Assembly: GCA_903927905.1 (NCBI GenBank)
Contig: CAIYOY010000215.1
Coordinates: 1-64,000 of the forward strand
Direction of reading: 5' to 3'
DNA from: an uncultured Verrucomicrobiales bacterium
Lineage (GTDB): Bacteria > Verrucomicrobiota > Verrucomicrobiia > Limisphaerales > Palsa-1400
DNA: 64,000 nucleotides
The translations under genes were made by a program, and so were the position numbers. The notes beneath the pieces were generated by a model, which had not been told where the DNA came from, did not search any database, and saw only the letters and a program-made list of their open reading frames with translations. Positions 34,789 through 44,125 of this stretch are shown here, piece by piece; positions within the stretch are counted from its first letter, which is position 1; every line of letters begins with the position of its first letter.

Positions 34789-36357
34789 TTACTGCGCCAA
34801 CTTCTGAACCATCTGCACGGCGGTTGGGTTCGTCAGCGCAATCACGATCTGCGGATATATTCCCAGCACAAACATAAGGGTGATGATGGGAATGACGGTG
34901 AATCGTTCGGTCCGTGTCAAATCAACGGCCCCTGAATTAGCAGAACTCGTCCCTCCGGGGAGAGGGCCGTGAAAGACGCGTTGAATCAGCGTCAGAATGA
35001 AGATAGCGGTCACCATCAGTCCTATGGTTGACACTGCGGCAGCAGCGGTGGCCAGCGGGAAGACACCTTTGAAGATCAGAAATTCACCGATGAATCCGTT
35101 CAGGCCAGGCAGGCCCAGCGAGGCGAACAGGGTGATGCCCATCAGGCCACAGAGGATGGGGGCGGTTTTGCGCAGGCCGCCGAAATCATCAATGGAACGC
35201 CGTCCGCTGCGTTGTTCAAGAATGCCGACAAAGTAAAACAGCGCGGCGGCGGTCAGGCCGTGGTTGAACATTTGCAGCATGACGCCGTTGAGCACGGCGG
35301 TTTTTTCGAGCGGGCCGTTGACGGAAGTCCCCGTCACTTGGGCGACCGCAAAAATACCGAGCAGGCAGTAGCCCAGATGATTGATGGAGGCGTAGGCGAC
35401 CATGCGTTTGAGGTCTTTTTGGGCGAAGGCGGCAAAGGCGGAGAAAACGATGGTGGCGACGGCGAGCCAAAGCAACGGCGTGAGCGCGGCGCGGGTTTGG
35501 TCGGGAAAGATCCGGAGCAGGATGCGCAGGAAACCATAGACGCCCATCTTCGACATCACCCCGGTGAGAACCATCGAAGTGCCGGTGGGAGCTTCGGCGT
35601 AAGCATCGGGCAGCCAGGTGTGAAAGGGAAGGAGCGGGACTTTGACGGCGAAACCGAGGAAGACGCCGAGAAAGAGAACGGTGCCCAGGATCTCCCTGGT
35701 TTTGAATAATCCGCCGCCGAGTTTGGCGAAGAGGATGGATTGGAGTTCGCCGTCGCGGGCCAGATCGGCGAGTTGAACGAAATCACAAATGCCGGTGGCC
35801 GACAAGATGGCGAGAAAGGCCAGCAGCATGGTCACACTGCCGACCAGGGTATATATGAAAAACTGCATGGCGGCGCGGGTGCGGTTCGGGCCGCCCCAAA
35901 GTTTGATGAGGAAAAACGCCGGGATGAGGCTCAATTCCCAAAAGATGAACCAGTGAAAAAAGTTGATCGCGGTGAAGGTCCCGAACAAGCCGGTTTCGAG
36001 CAGAAGCAGCAGCCCGAAATAAAGTTTTGGATTTTCGGTGATTTTCCACGAGGCCAGCATGGCAAAAGGGATGATAATGGCCGCCAGCAACACCATGAGC
36101 AGGCCGAGCGCATCCACGCCCAGATGAAACTCGATGCCCAAGGATGGCACCCAGACGGCGCGCTCGGCGAATTGCATCCGCCAATCGGCGGGATCATAAT
36201 GGCACCAAAGCCATCCGGTCAGCCCCAGGGTAAGCAGAGCGGTCGCGAGAGCAAATCGGCGGACGAATTTAATCTTTTCCGGCGGAATGAAGGAAAGCAG
36301 AGCGGCGCCGACGAGCGGCAGCAGCGTCAGGATGGAAAGCAGTGGCAATGAATTCAT
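34789..36357 (-). CDS. nuoM: NADH-quinone oxidoreductase subunit M
   Basis: This is the canonical NuoM of the main run, with FIFWELSLIPAFFLIKLWG (helix-5 glutamate) and GFAVKVPLLPFHTWLPDAY (helix-7 lysine). I start it at 36357, where the ATG overlaps the nuoL stop as ATGA, giving 522 residues; a longer frame would run into nuoL. Near the C-terminus, HGPLPGGTS is encoded by a GGGAGAGGG-containing stretch that may be a decayed half REP-like element. It is the last gene of the A-B-C-D-I-H-J-K-L-M run. Confidence 0.94.
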   Translation of the reverse strand: MNSLPLLSILTLLPLVGAALLSFIPPEKIKFVRRFALATALLTLGLTGWLWCHYDPADWRMQFAERAVWVPSLGIEFHLGVDALGLLMVLLAAIIIPFAMLASWKITENPKLYFGLLLLLETGLFGTFTAINFFHWFIFWELSLIPAFFLIKLWGGPNRTRAAMQFFIYTLVGSVTMLLAFLAILSATGICDFVQLADLARDGELQSILFAKLGGGLFKTREILGTVLFLGVFLGFAVKVPLLPFHTWLPDAYAEAPTGTSMVLTGVMSKMGVYGFLRILLRIFPDQTRAALTPLLWLAVATIVFSAFAAFAQKDLKRMVAYASINHLGYCLLGIFAVAQVTGTSVNGPLEKTAVLNGVMLQMFNHGLTAAALFYFVGILEQRSGRRSIDDFGGLRKTAPILCGLMGITLFASLGLPGLNGFIGEFLIFKGVFPLATAAAAVSTIGLMVTAIFILTLIQRVFHGPLPGGTSSANSGAVDLTRTERFTVIPIITLMFVLGIYPQIVIALTNPTAVQMVQKLAQ

Positions 36358-38372
36358 GAGCACCCCCATAATAGTAACAACACCAGCAGGCAGAGCGCCG
36401 CGCCAATCACCCGGAGGTAACGCTGGACCTGGCCGTTTTGCCACAGGCCCAGCAACCGCGACGAACCGCGCACAGTTTGGCAGCCTTGGTCGAAACCTTG
36501 ATTGACACCTTGTTCATCCACGGCCCGGCTGAACACCGAAAGAGCAAGGACAACCCAGGCGATGGCACTGACGACTCCGCTCCAAATAACGCGATCAAGC
36601 CAGTCGGACAATTTGGCGAGGCTGCCATTCAGCCGCACGATGGTCGCAGCGTAAAGTTCATCAATGAAGAATTTTTGGCCAAGAAGATGATACAGGGCCG
36701 GGAAAGATTTTTCCAAGGGATCAAGCGCCTGGGAAGCAACTCGAGCGCGATAGATAAGGTAGCCGGAGCCAAGGCCGACAGACACCACGATGATCGAGAA
36801 AAGCATCAAACCGGCGGTGGCGGAAAAATTGGCCAACTGAAATTTCACTGGTTCGCCGGAGAGATAGCTTTCAAACCACGGCCAGGCCGGAGTGCCAATA
36901 AAGCCGAGGAGGACGGAGCACGCGGCCAGAATGACCAGCGGGATGGTCATCACCGGCGGACTTTCGTGCGGCGGGGCAGACTGGGAGGATGCTTTCTGGC
37001 CGAAGAAAACATAGTGCATTTGCCGTGTCATATAAAAGGCGGTGAGAAAAGCGCCGACGATGCCGAGAACAAACGGGACAATCGAAACGGGCCAGTGCCG
37101 GGCGGCGTGGAGAATGGCGTCCTTGCTCCAGAAACCGGAAAAGAACAACGGCACGCCGCACAGCGCCATCATGCCGACGGCATAAGCGGCAAAAGTGACG
37201 GGCATGTATTTCCGCAGCGCGCCCATCCGACGGATGTCCTGCTCGTCGTGGCAGCCGTGAATGACTGAACCGGCGCCAAGGAACAACAACGCTTTGAAGA
37301 ACGCGTGGGTGATGAGATGAAACATGCCCACCGCCACGCCACCGACTCCCAGCCCCATCATCATGTAACCGAGTTGCGAAACGGTGGAGTAAGCCAGGAT
37401 ACGTTTGATGTCGTTTTGGGCCACGGCGATCGAAGCCGCAAACACAGCGGTGATTGCGCCGATCCAGGTGATGACCTGCAACGGGACGGCTGGATGCAGC
37501 AGGCTGCCTCCGTCGCTCATCAGGGGAAAAACTCGCGCGACCAGAAAAACCCCCGCCGCCACCATGGTCGCAGCATGGATCAGCGCGCTGACCGGTGTCG
37601 GACCTTCCATCGCATCCGGCAGCCAGACGTGCAGCGGGAATTGCCCGGATTTTCCCATCGCCCCACAGAAGATGAGAATTCCAATAACGGAGGAGACGGC
37701 CATCCCGCCAATGGTGGTATGGGCCACAAGTTTGGCCAGCGCAGATTGTTCCAAGCAACCATTGCCGTTATCATAAAAGAGTAGCGTCCCGGTGTTGGCA
37801 TAAAGCCAGATCATGCCCAGGAACAGTCCGATGTCACCGAGCCGGGTGACGATGAACGCCTTTTTGGCCGCCGCCGCCGCGCTCGGTTTGTGATACCAAA
37901 ATCCGATTAAGAGATAAGAGGCAAGACCGACCAGTTCCCAACAGATAAAAAGCAGCAGCAAACTGTTGGCGATGACGATGCCCAGCATGGCCGCGGCAAA
38001 GAGCGACAAAAAGCAGAAGAAGCGGCCGAAGTTTTCGTCGTGCTCCATGTAGCCGAGGCTGTAAATAAAAATCAACAGCCCGACAAAGGTGACCATGACC
38101 AGCATCAGAACAGTCAGAGGATCCAGCACGATGCCAAGACGGACGGAGGTGTCCGCCAGATCAAACCAGCTAAAATTCAGCACCGAGCGGGACGCGTGGA
38201 AGGTGGCCATGAACGCGGAGCACGCCAGCAGGAAAGAAATGAACATGCTGCCGATGGCCAATGTAGCCGAGAGACGCCGGGAGCCGCGCGGCAGCAGCGC
38301 GGAGATTCCCGCCGCCAGGAGCGGCAGGACCGGGATGAGCCATAAAATTTTAAGAATGAAGGGCATGGTCAA
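36354..38372 (-). CDS. nuoL: NADH-quinone oxidoreductase subunit L, lengthened lateral helix
   Basis: NuoL carries the Mrp-like core (LLLLFICWELVGLASYLLIGFW split over the helix-5 glutamate; GAMGKSGQFPLHVWLPDAM with the lysine) and a C-terminal lateral helix. At 672 residues it is longer than typical NuoL (about 610-650). The excess sits in the lateral-helix region: after KFFIDELY and WLDRV comes a hydrophobic stretch, residues about 596-618 (SGVVSAIAWVVLALSVFSRA), before the usual G-V-x-x-G segment. In complexes with two NuoM subunits such an insert lets the helix span the extra subunit. It overlaps nuoK by 4 bp. Confidence 0.94.
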   Translation of the reverse strand: MTMPFILKILWLIPVLPLLAAGISALLPRGSRRLSATLAIGSMFISFLLACSAFMATFHASRSVLNFSWFDLADTSVRLGIVLDPLTVLMLVMVTFVGLLIFIYSLGYMEHDENFGRFFCFLSLFAAAMLGIVIANSLLLLFICWELVGLASYLLIGFWYHKPSAAAAAKKAFIVTRLGDIGLFLGMIWLYANTGTLLFYDNGNGCLEQSALAKLVAHTTIGGMAVSSVIGILIFCGAMGKSGQFPLHVWLPDAMEGPTPVSALIHAATMVAAGVFLVARVFPLMSDGGSLLHPAVPLQVITWIGAITAVFAASIAVAQNDIKRILAYSTVSQLGYMMMGLGVGGVAVGMFHLITHAFFKALLFLGAGSVIHGCHDEQDIRRMGALRKYMPVTFAAYAVGMMALCGVPLFFSGFWSKDAILHAARHWPVSIVPFVLGIVGAFLTAFYMTRQMHYVFFGQKASSQSAPPHESPPVMTIPLVILAACSVLLGFIGTPAWPWFESYLSGEPVKFQLANFSATAGLMLFSIIVVSVGLGSGYLIYRARVASQALDPLEKSFPALYHLLGQKFFIDELYAATIVRLNGSLAKLSDWLDRVIWSGVVSAIAWVVLALSVFSRAVDEQGVNQGFDQGCQTVRGSSRLLGLWQNGQVQRYLRVIGAALCLLVLLLLWGCS

Positions 38373-38680
38373 CCTTTGAGCGTGTCAAGTTTCTCCAGTT
38401 GGGTGGTTTTGCGGTGACGATAGACCGCGATGATGAGCGCCAGACCGACGGCGGCTTCGGCGGCGGCAATGGCGATGGAAAACATCACCGCCATGATGCC
38501 GGTCGGGGCGGCGCCGCTGACGCCGTAGCGCCAGAAGGCGATGAAGTTCAAATTAGCGGCGTTCAGCATGAATTCGATGCCGACCAGCACAATCACGGCA
38601 TTGCGGCGAGTGACCACGCCAGCGAAACCGATGGCAAAAAGCAGCGTCGAAAGAAAAAGATATTGGGAGAGCGGTGTCAT
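38369..38680 (-). CDS. nuoK: NADH-quinone oxidoreductase subunit K
   Basis: This 103-residue, three-helix subunit has the two buried glutamates of the proton path (GIEFMLNAANLNFIAF and AAAEAAVGLALIIAVYR). Length and motifs are standard. Both ends overlap neighbours by 4 bp as ATGA, so translation is coupled through nuoJ-nuoK-nuoL. Confidence 0.95.
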   Translation of the reverse strand: MTPLSQYLFLSTLLFAIGFAGVVTRRNAVIVLVGIEFMLNAANLNFIAFWRYGVSGAAPTGIMAVMFSIAIAAAEAAVGLALIIAVYRHRKTTQLEKLDTLKG

Positions 38681-39255
38681 GGTTGCACCTCCGCGACCAG
38701 TTCCTCGGTGGTGGGTTGCTTTCGGATTTCGGATTTCGGATTTCGGATTTCAGATTCTTCCGGCTCACGCAGGGCGATAACGGCGGCCCCAATCAGCGCG
38801 ACGGTCAAGAGCAGCCCCATGGTTTCGAGCGGAAAAAGATACCGCGTCATCAACTCTTCTCCGATTAATTTGACCGGAGCGACAGTCATCTTCGGCGCGA
38901 TCTTCTCACCAAACGAACTCGAGCAAACCGGAACAGCGATGACAAAAGCGACCAGGACGGCGATAGCCAGGCCAGTCAACCAGTGCGGCGACGCCAGCTC
39001 GACTCCGGGTTGAATGTCACTGCCCCGGGTCAGCAGGACGGCGAAGATCACGAGGATGGAAATGGCACCGACGTAAATGAGCAATTGGGCAAAACTGATG
39101 AATTCGGCATCAAGTTGGAAATAAATCACCGCCAGCCCGGCAAAAGCCGCCGCCGCCGCCAGCGCGCAATGCACCGGGTTGCGCAAGCGCATGGCGGCAG
39201 TCGCGGTCGCGAGCACACCGACCGCAAAAATATAAAATGAAATATTATTCGGCAT
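38677..39255 (-). CDS. nuoJ: NADH-quinone oxidoreductase subunit J
   Basis: This 192-residue membrane subunit has the NuoJ pattern (NPVHCALAAAAAFAGLAVIYFQLDAEFISFAQLLIYVGAI, residues about 26-66, here partly paraphrased) and five helices. The C-terminal tail is unusual: SEIRNPKSEIR comes from a tandem array of a 7-nt unit (38724-38751). Because seven is not a multiple of three, array changes would reframe the tail and move the stop that overlaps nuoK. It overlaps nuoH by 11 bp. Confidence 0.93.
   Translation of the reverse strand: MPNNISFYIFAVGVLATATAAMRLRNPVHCALAAAAAFAGLAVIYFQLDAEFISFAQLLIYVGAISILVIFAVLLTRGSDIQPGVELASPHWLTGLAIAVLVAFVIAVPVCSSSFGEKIAPKMTVAPVKLIGEELMTRYLFPLETMGLLLTVALIGAAVIALREPEESEIRNPKSEIRKQPTTEELVAEVQP
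38724..38751 (+). repeat. 7-bp tandem repeat within nuoJ
   Basis: Four perfect copies of GGATTTC, followed by a degenerate unit, lie in the nuoJ C-terminal codons. A related 7-nt array (GGAATTT, three copies) lies before nuoI at 41059-41079. Confidence 0.9.
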
Positions 39256-40426
39256 ACTGGTAAATGCGGGTGGGCCGGTTCGGGCTCAAGGCGCGGCCAA
39301 AATAAACGTAAGCTGGAACAATCATGGCGGCGGAGATCAGCCAGCGCAGCGACTGATCCAGGCCCGCTCCGAGGCTGGTAAAATGCCAGACGACGGCAAC
39401 GAGCAAATTGACCAGGGTCAGCGGCACCAGAAAACGCCAGGAAAAATTGAGCAACTGGTCAAAACGCAGGCGCGGGACAGTGCCGCGCACCCAAATGAAC
39501 ACCGCGATAATGGCGGCAAATTTGACAAAGAAACAAAACCACGAGGGCAGAAACTCCAAAACTTGCAAAGGCGCATGCCAGCCGCCGAGGAACAATGTCA
39601 CCGAAAGTGCGGTGACAGCGAACAAGCCGAGGTATTCGCCAAGGAAGAAAAGGGCATATTTAAAACCGGAATATTCCGTAAGAAAACCGGCGATGATTTC
39701 CGATTCACCTTCCGGCAGATCGAACGGGGAACGGTTGGATTCAGCCGTGGCGGCAATGAGGAAAAGAAAGAAACCAGCAAATCCCCAAGGCGTAAAAACA
39801 TTCCACTGCGCCACGCCGAAAGCATAACCAGATTGCGCCTCGACAATTTTATTTAAGTTCAACGACCCGGAAAGCATGATCACCGGGATGGTGGCCAGGA
39901 CCAGCGGAACTTCGTAACTGATCATTTGCGCGATCGCGCGCATCGCGCCAACGAGCGAATACTTGTTGCGGCTCGACCATCCGGCCATGAAGACTGCCAG
40001 TTCGGAAGCGCCTCCCACGGCAAAAAAGAAGAGCACGCCGGCATCAAGATCAATGGCGCTCATCTCGCGGCCAAAAGGAATCACGGAAAACGCCAGCCAG
40101 ATGGGGACGGTCAAAACCAACGGTGCGAGGTAATGGACAACTTTGTCGGCAGCAAACGGGACGATGTCTTCCTTGGTCAGCATTTTAATGGCATCCGCCA
40201 TGGGCTGAAGCAAACCACAAGGACCAACGCGGTTGGGGCCATAACGGTTTTGGATGCGGCCCAGTCCTTTGCGTTCAAGAATGGTGGTCAGCGCAAAACA
40301 GGTTCCAAAAACGGCAATGATGGCAATGATGTCGAGCACGATGGAAACCAATGACTGCACCCCGCCTGGAAGCTGGGAAAGCAGCCAGTATTTTGCATAA
40401 ACAAAAATTTGATCCAGGTTGTTCAT
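39245..40426 (-). CDS. nuoH: NADH-quinone oxidoreductase subunit H
   Basis: This quinone-site membrane subunit is clear from ERKGLGRIQNRYGPNRVGP, QPMADAIKMLTKEDIVP and SPFDLPEGESEIIAGFLTEYSG. It has eight or more helices and links the quinone cavity to the proton pumps. At 393 residues it is somewhat longer than the 325-350 usual, mostly from N-terminal and loop extensions. It overlaps nuoI by 4 bp. The order I before H differs from the common H-I order. Confidence 0.95.
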   Translation of the reverse strand: MNNLDQIFVYAKYWLLSQLPGGVQSLVSIVLDIIAIIAVFGTCFALTTILERKGLGRIQNRYGPNRVGPCGLLQPMADAIKMLTKEDIVPFAADKVVHYLAPLVLTVPIWLAFSVIPFGREMSAIDLDAGVLFFFAVGGASELAVFMAGWSSRNKYSLVGAMRAIAQMISYEVPLVLATIPVIMLSGSLNLNKIVEAQSGYAFGVAQWNVFTPWGFAGFFLFLIAATAESNRSPFDLPEGESEIIAGFLTEYSGFKYALFFLGEYLGLFAVTALSVTLFLGGWHAPLQVLEFLPSWFCFFVKFAAIIAVFIWVRGTVPRLRFDQLLNFSWRFLVPLTLVNLLVAVVWHFTSLGAGLDQSLRWLISAAMIVPAYVYFGRALSPNRPTRIYQYAE

Positions 40427-41034
40427 GCTGCGACCTCCACCTGCTTCGCACTGGCTTCAGAACTCTTGATCGCTGCCGCTGCTTTGGCGGCCACCGCCGC
40501 TTTGGCTTTGGCTTCAGCCTTGCGTTTGTCCTCATCACGCCGCGCGTCAATGTCACCGGCATCGGAGGGATGTATGGCGTGGAAATATCCGTTGGCTTTG
40601 GCCAGATCTTCTTTATGAAGCAGCAAGCCGCTGAAACGATTCTGCGTGCTGAGTGCAAACACCTGATCCATCATGATCGAGTCGAATGGACAGACCTCCG
40701 CACAGATGCCGCAGGCCATGCAGACCGAAATATCAATATCGAACACCCTGGGCTGGAATTGCATACGGCCAAGATAATCCGACTTTTTGACCGTATCTTT
40801 GACGATGTATATGCATTGCGCCGGACATTCCATCTCGCAGATGCCGCAAGCGGTGCAGCGCAAATGCTCCATGTCGCCGTCGTAAACCAGCAGCGGAATG
40901 GTGCGCGCGTTTTCGTGCGGGGCCAGTTGCTGCTCGGGATATTGCACCGTCGTAAGCCGCTCCCGGCTGACATAGCTGCCGAAAAAGTTTCGCGCCGTCT
41001 CCACCATTCCCTTGATGATGCCTGATCCTAGCAT
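40423..41034 (-). CDS. nuoI: NADH-quinone oxidoreductase subunit I
   Basis: This 203-residue ferredoxin-like subunit has two [4Fe-4S] motifs, CTACGICEMECP and CMACGICAEVCP, which pass electrons to the N2 cluster of NuoB. The last 35 or so residues are an unusual Ala/Lys/Glu tail (KRKAEAKAKAAVAAKAAAA), likely helical or disordered and absent from standard NuoI. It follows nuoD directly; the NADH-module genes nuoE, nuoF and nuoG, often found between, are missing. No Shine-Dalgarno is visible after the 7-bp repeats upstream. Confidence 0.94.
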   Translation of the reverse strand: MLGSGIIKGMVETARNFFGSYVSRERLTTVQYPEQQLAPHENARTIPLLVYDGDMEHLRCTACGICEMECPAQCIYIVKDTVKKSDYLGRMQFQPRVFDIDISVCMACGICAEVCPFDSIMMDQVFALSTQNRFSGLLLHKEDLAKANGYFHAIHPSDAGDIDARRDEDKRKAEAKAKAAVAAKAAAAIKSSEASAKQVEVAA

Positions 41035-41058
41035 AATGGTGTTTGAATTTTAGTGCTT

Positions 41059-41079
41059 GGAATTTGGAATTTGGAATTT
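41059..41079 (+). repeat. 7-bp tandem repeat between nuoD and nuoI
   Basis: GGAATTT occurs three times in tandem inside the 46-bp nuoD-nuoI gap, where the nuoI ribosome-binding site would be expected. Confidence 0.9.
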
Positions 41080-41080
41080 T

Positions 41081-42304
41081 TCATCGATCCACCTCCCCCA
41101 GGACAATATCCACACTGCCCAGGATGATGACCACGTCGGCGATGGTGTGCCCGAGGCACATGTCTTCGAGAACGGTCAGGTTGATAAGACTCGGCGGACG
41201 GATGCGAAAACGATACGGATTCGGCGACCCATCACTCACCACGTAAAATCCCAGCTCGCCCTTGGGTGCTTCGATGCGGCCATAGGCTTCACCGGCTTTG
41301 GGACGCAAGCCGCGTTGTTTGGCCTTCGGATCCACGATCGGCCCGGCCGGGATGGTGTCAAGGGCTTGTTTGAGAATGCTGAGAGATTCCCGCATCTCCA
41401 GCAGGCGAATCATGTAACGATCAAAAACATCCCCATGCTGGCCGAGCGGAATGCGGAAATTGAAGCGCGGATAAATACTGTATTTATCCACTTTGCGAAG
41501 GTCGTAGCCAACCCCGCTGGCGCGAAGCATCGGCCCCGTGACCCCGGCATTGACCGCCAGTTCCTTCGACAACACACCGATCCCCTGCGAGCGCACGAGA
41601 AGAATTTCATTCCCAGTGAGCAGCGCTTCAAATTCATCAAGAAATCTTGGAAATTCCGCGACAACTTGTTTGGCCTCTTCGATCCAGCCATCCGGCAGAT
41701 CGCAACGAACGCCGCCGAAACGCATGTAATTGCACATCATGCGCGCGCCGCTGAGGGATTCAAAGAGGTCGAGAATTTTTTCGCGCTCCCGGAAGGCATA
41801 CATCAACGGAGTCCCCAGCGCGCCCATGTCCTGCAAAAGAAAACCAACCAGACAGGCGTGATTGAAAAGGCGCGTCAACTCGCCAACGATCACGCGGATG
41901 TATTCGGCGCGTTCCGGCGGTTGAAAGCCGGTGAGCTTTTCGACGGTCATGACATAAGCCCAGTTGTTGGTCATCGAGCAGATGTAATCGAGCCGGTCGG
42001 TGTAAGGGATGGCGGCGAGATAACTGTTTTTCTCGGCGATTTTTTCATGGTTGCGGTGGAGATACCCGAAGACCGGTTTAAGCCGGACAACTTCTTCCCC
42101 GTCAAGCACAACATCCATCCGAAAAACTCCGTGGGTTGAAGGATGATGCGGCCCAAGGGCAACTTCCAGCAGATCATGATCCGGAAGGCCCCCTGCCCTG
42201 TCGTCCGTAGGCCCGGCAAAGGAGGACCTGTCCTCCGCCAACCGCCAAATTGTCCCGGAAGGCGGCGCTTCGTGCATCACCGGTGGTTCAGCAAGGGCCG
42301 TCAT
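41081..42304 (-). CDS. nuoD: NADH-quinone oxidoreductase subunit D
   Basis: This 407-residue 49-kDa-type subunit shows [14 protein letters not shown] with the quinone-site histidine region, [12 protein letters not shown], and a C-terminal DIVLGEVDR. Together with NuoB and NuoH it forms the quinone pocket. The N-terminal 45 residues are a variable extension. It overlaps nuoC by 4 bp; nuoC and nuoD are separate genes here, not fused as in enterobacteria. Confidence 0.95.
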   Translation of the reverse strand: MTALAEPPVMHEAPPSGTIWRLAEDRSSFAGPTDDRAGGLPDHDLLEVALGPHHPSTHGVFRMDVVLDGEEVVRLKPVFGYLHRNHEKIAEKNSYLAAIPYTDRLDYICSMTNNWAYVMTVEKLTGFQPPERAEYIRVIVGELTRLFNHACLVGFLLQDMGALGTPLMYAFREREKILDLFESLSGARMMCNYMRFGGVRCDLPDGWIEEAKQVVAEFPRFLDEFEALLTGNEILLVRSQGIGVLSKELAVNAGVTGPMLRASGVGYDLRKVDKYSIYPRFNFRIPLGQHGDVFDRYMIRLLEMRESLSILKQALDTIPAGPIVDPKAKQRGLRPKAGEAYGRIEAPKGELGFYVVSDGSPNPYRFRIRPPSLINLTVLEDMCLGHTIADVVIILGSVDIVLGEVDR

Positions 42305-42936
42305 ACGGTTGCCTCCTGTGCGTAGTGGCGCTGCGCCTTTTCCAGCACATCATCGTGCGGTGTGGGCTCGTATTCGTAGTCATCCGGCTCAACATAATCT
42401 TTGCGCATGGGATGATCTTTGAATCCGTCCCACATGAGGATGCGGCGCAAGTCGGGATGACCGTCGAAAACGATTCCGAAGAGATCAAAAATTTCGCGCT
42501 CCTGAAATTCACAACTCCGCCAGACCGGTGTCAGCGATGGCAAATGATTGTTCTGGCCGCGATCACCCGTGCGCAGGCGAAGCACGAGCGGGCCGGTGGA
42601 AAGACTCATCGAATAGAGGTGATAAACGGTTTCGAGAAAAGCGGGGGTTTTCTTCTCGGTAATTTCCTCCACCTCTTTCTCCACGCCATCCACCATTTTC
42701 TTCACTTTATTTTTTTCCTTGATGACCCGTTCAGGCCAGTCAATGCCGGTCGCGTTGGAAGCAAAATCAAAGGCCAATTCCTCGGCATCGCGCAAAAATG
42801 TCGTCGCGGCCAAAGCGTGATCACTATCAATCAAAATCGAAGCGGGGCCACCTGGGCTGCCGTTCGGCACCAGCTCGATTTGCGCGCCAGGCACGTTTTG
42901 CTCGATCAGGCTTTTGATTTGTTCGGGTGTTTGCAT
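42301..42936 (-). CDS. nuoC: NADH-quinone oxidoreductase subunit C
   Basis: This 30-kDa-type subunit has the signature [20 protein letters not shown] and [17 protein letters not shown] charged, lysine- and glutamate-rich loop near residues 70-95 ([19 protein letters not shown]) is inserted before the YHLYSM strand and is not usual in short NuoC. The start codon shares a base with the nuoB stop (TAATG), so translation is coupled. Confidence 0.94.
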   Translation of the reverse strand: MQTPEQIKSLIEQNVPGAQIELVPNGSPGGPASILIDSDHALAATTFLRDAEELAFDFASNATGIDWPERVIKEKNKVKKMVDGVEKEVEEITEKKTPAFLETVYHLYSMSLSTGPLVLRLRTGDRGQNNHLPSLTPVWRSCEFQEREIFDLFGIVFDGHPDLRRILMWDGFKDHPMRKDYVEPDDYEYEPTPHDDVLEKAQRHYAQEATV

Positions 42937-43553
42937 TATTTCTCAAGCAGCACGGCTGCGGGGTGAAACAGGGCGGGATTTTTGTCGGGTACAAGGTCAT
43001 GCTCGCCAAATTCCGGAATTGGAAACTCGCTGGGCGCATCAGGGCGAATGTGACGCGGACGATTGGCTCCGCGCAGCGTGTCGCCTTCGATCTTTTTCTG
43101 CAAAGCCATCAGCGCATCCAACAAGGCTTCGGGACGCGGCGGACAGCCGGGAATAAAAATATCCACGGGAATAAAACGGTCAATCCCCTTGAGCACATTG
43201 TAGCCCTGCTTGAACGGCCCGCCGGAAATGGCACAAGCCCCCATGGCAATGACGTATTTCGGCTCCGGCATTTGATTATAAAGACGGACGACTTGCGGCG
43301 CCATTTTTTTGGTGACCGTCCCCGCGACAATCATCAGATCGGCCTGACGCGGCGAGGGCCGGAAGACTTCCGCGCCAAATCGGGCAATATCAAAACGCGC
43401 CATGGAGGCGGCAATCATTTCAATGGCGCAACAGGCCAAACCGAATTGCAGCGGCCAGATGGAATTTTTTCGGCCCCAGTTGTAAAGTTCCCCCATGGAC
43501 GTGATGACCACGCCTTGCTTTTCCAATTCTTTGCGCGCGATTTCGTCAGTCAT
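42936..43553 (-). CDS. nuoB: NADH-quinone oxidoreductase subunit B
   Basis: NuoB binds cluster N2. The vicinal cysteines in [10 protein letters not shown], then GACAISGG and PGCPPRPE supply the ligands. At 205 residues it carries a C-terminal extension of about 40 residues ([19 protein letters not shown]) after the core. It overlaps nuoA by 8 bp. Confidence 0.95.
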   Translation of the reverse strand: MTDEIARKELEKQGVVITSMGELYNWGRKNSIWPLQFGLACCAIEMIAASMARFDIARFGAEVFRPSPRQADLMIVAGTVTKKMAPQVVRLYNQMPEPKYVIAMGACAISGGPFKQGYNVLKGIDRFIPVDIFIPGCPPRPEALLDALMALQKKIEGDTLRGANRPRHIRPDAPSEFPIPEFGEHDLVPDKNPALFHPAAVLLEK

Positions 43554-43989
43554 ATTGATGCCATTTCAAAATGCCCTTCCAGCAGGCCCAAGCCAGGCCT
43601 TCGACCAGCAAGAGGATAAAAATCAACATCGCCACGGAAGCGCCAATTGACAACTCTTTGAACGCGACGGCAAAAGGCAGAAGAAACAAAACCTCCACAT
43701 CGAAGACGAGAAAGACAATGGCGTAGAGATAATATTCGGCCTTGAATTGGATCCACCCGATCGGCTGGGTGTCGAGCCCACATTCATAAACCGCATTCTT
43801 GCTGGGGCCGGGCTTGTGCGGGGAAAAAAGCCTGGCCCAAAGCCACGCGATACCCAGCGGAGTCAGCGCGAAAATCACCGCAGCGGCGGCGAAAACGGCT
43901 AGAAATATTTGCGTGTCATTCACTTTGTGTCGCACAGCTTTTTTGCTGTGGCGATAGAATGAGGGAATGGGTTCAAGCAAACTCCACAT
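43546..43989 (-). CDS. nuoA: NADH-quinone oxidoreductase subunit A
   Basis: This three-helix subunit has [11 protein letters not shown] and the second-helix segment [19 protein letters not shown]. The 147-residue form starts at 43989; a GTG at 43923 would give 125 residues beginning [10 protein letters not shown], which also fits the family. Neither has a strong ribosome-binding site. It heads the nuo operon. The FNR-like palindrome at 44079-44092 lies about 90 bp upstream, shared with the divergent DUF1080 gene. Confidence 0.93.
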   Translation of the reverse strand: MWSLLEPIPSFYRHSKKAVRHKVNDTQIFLAVFAAAAVIFALTPLGIAWLWARLFSPHKPGPSKNAVYECGLDTQPIGWIQFKAEYYLYAIVFLVFDVEVLFLLPFAVAFKELSIGASVAMLIFILLLVEGLAWACWKGILKWHQYD

Positions 43990-44078
43990 ATCTTGTCAAA
44001 AGCTTCGCGGTTTTTGTGGAGTCGAATTTGCCTGTCGAAGCCCTGATGAAACTTGAATTCATGTTGCGCAAAAAATGT

Positions 44079-44092
44079 TTGACCCAAATCAA
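44079..44092. promoter_or_regulatory. FNR/CRP-like palindrome TTGAC-N4-ATCAA
   Basis: TTGACCCAAATCAA lies between divergent nuoA and the DUF1080 gene. Its centre is about 40 bp before the DUF1080 start at 44126. Three related sites lie at 48817, 52773 and 58477. Confidence 0.5.
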
Positions 44093-44125
44093 AGCAATCT
44101 CATTGGGACTATCGTCTTTAACCAC

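Noticed and set aside
34945-34970. Fifth REP-like element inside nuoM
   Set aside because: Only one GGGAGAGGG arm is recognisable and the second arm and lead sequence do not match, so chance or decay cannot be separated.
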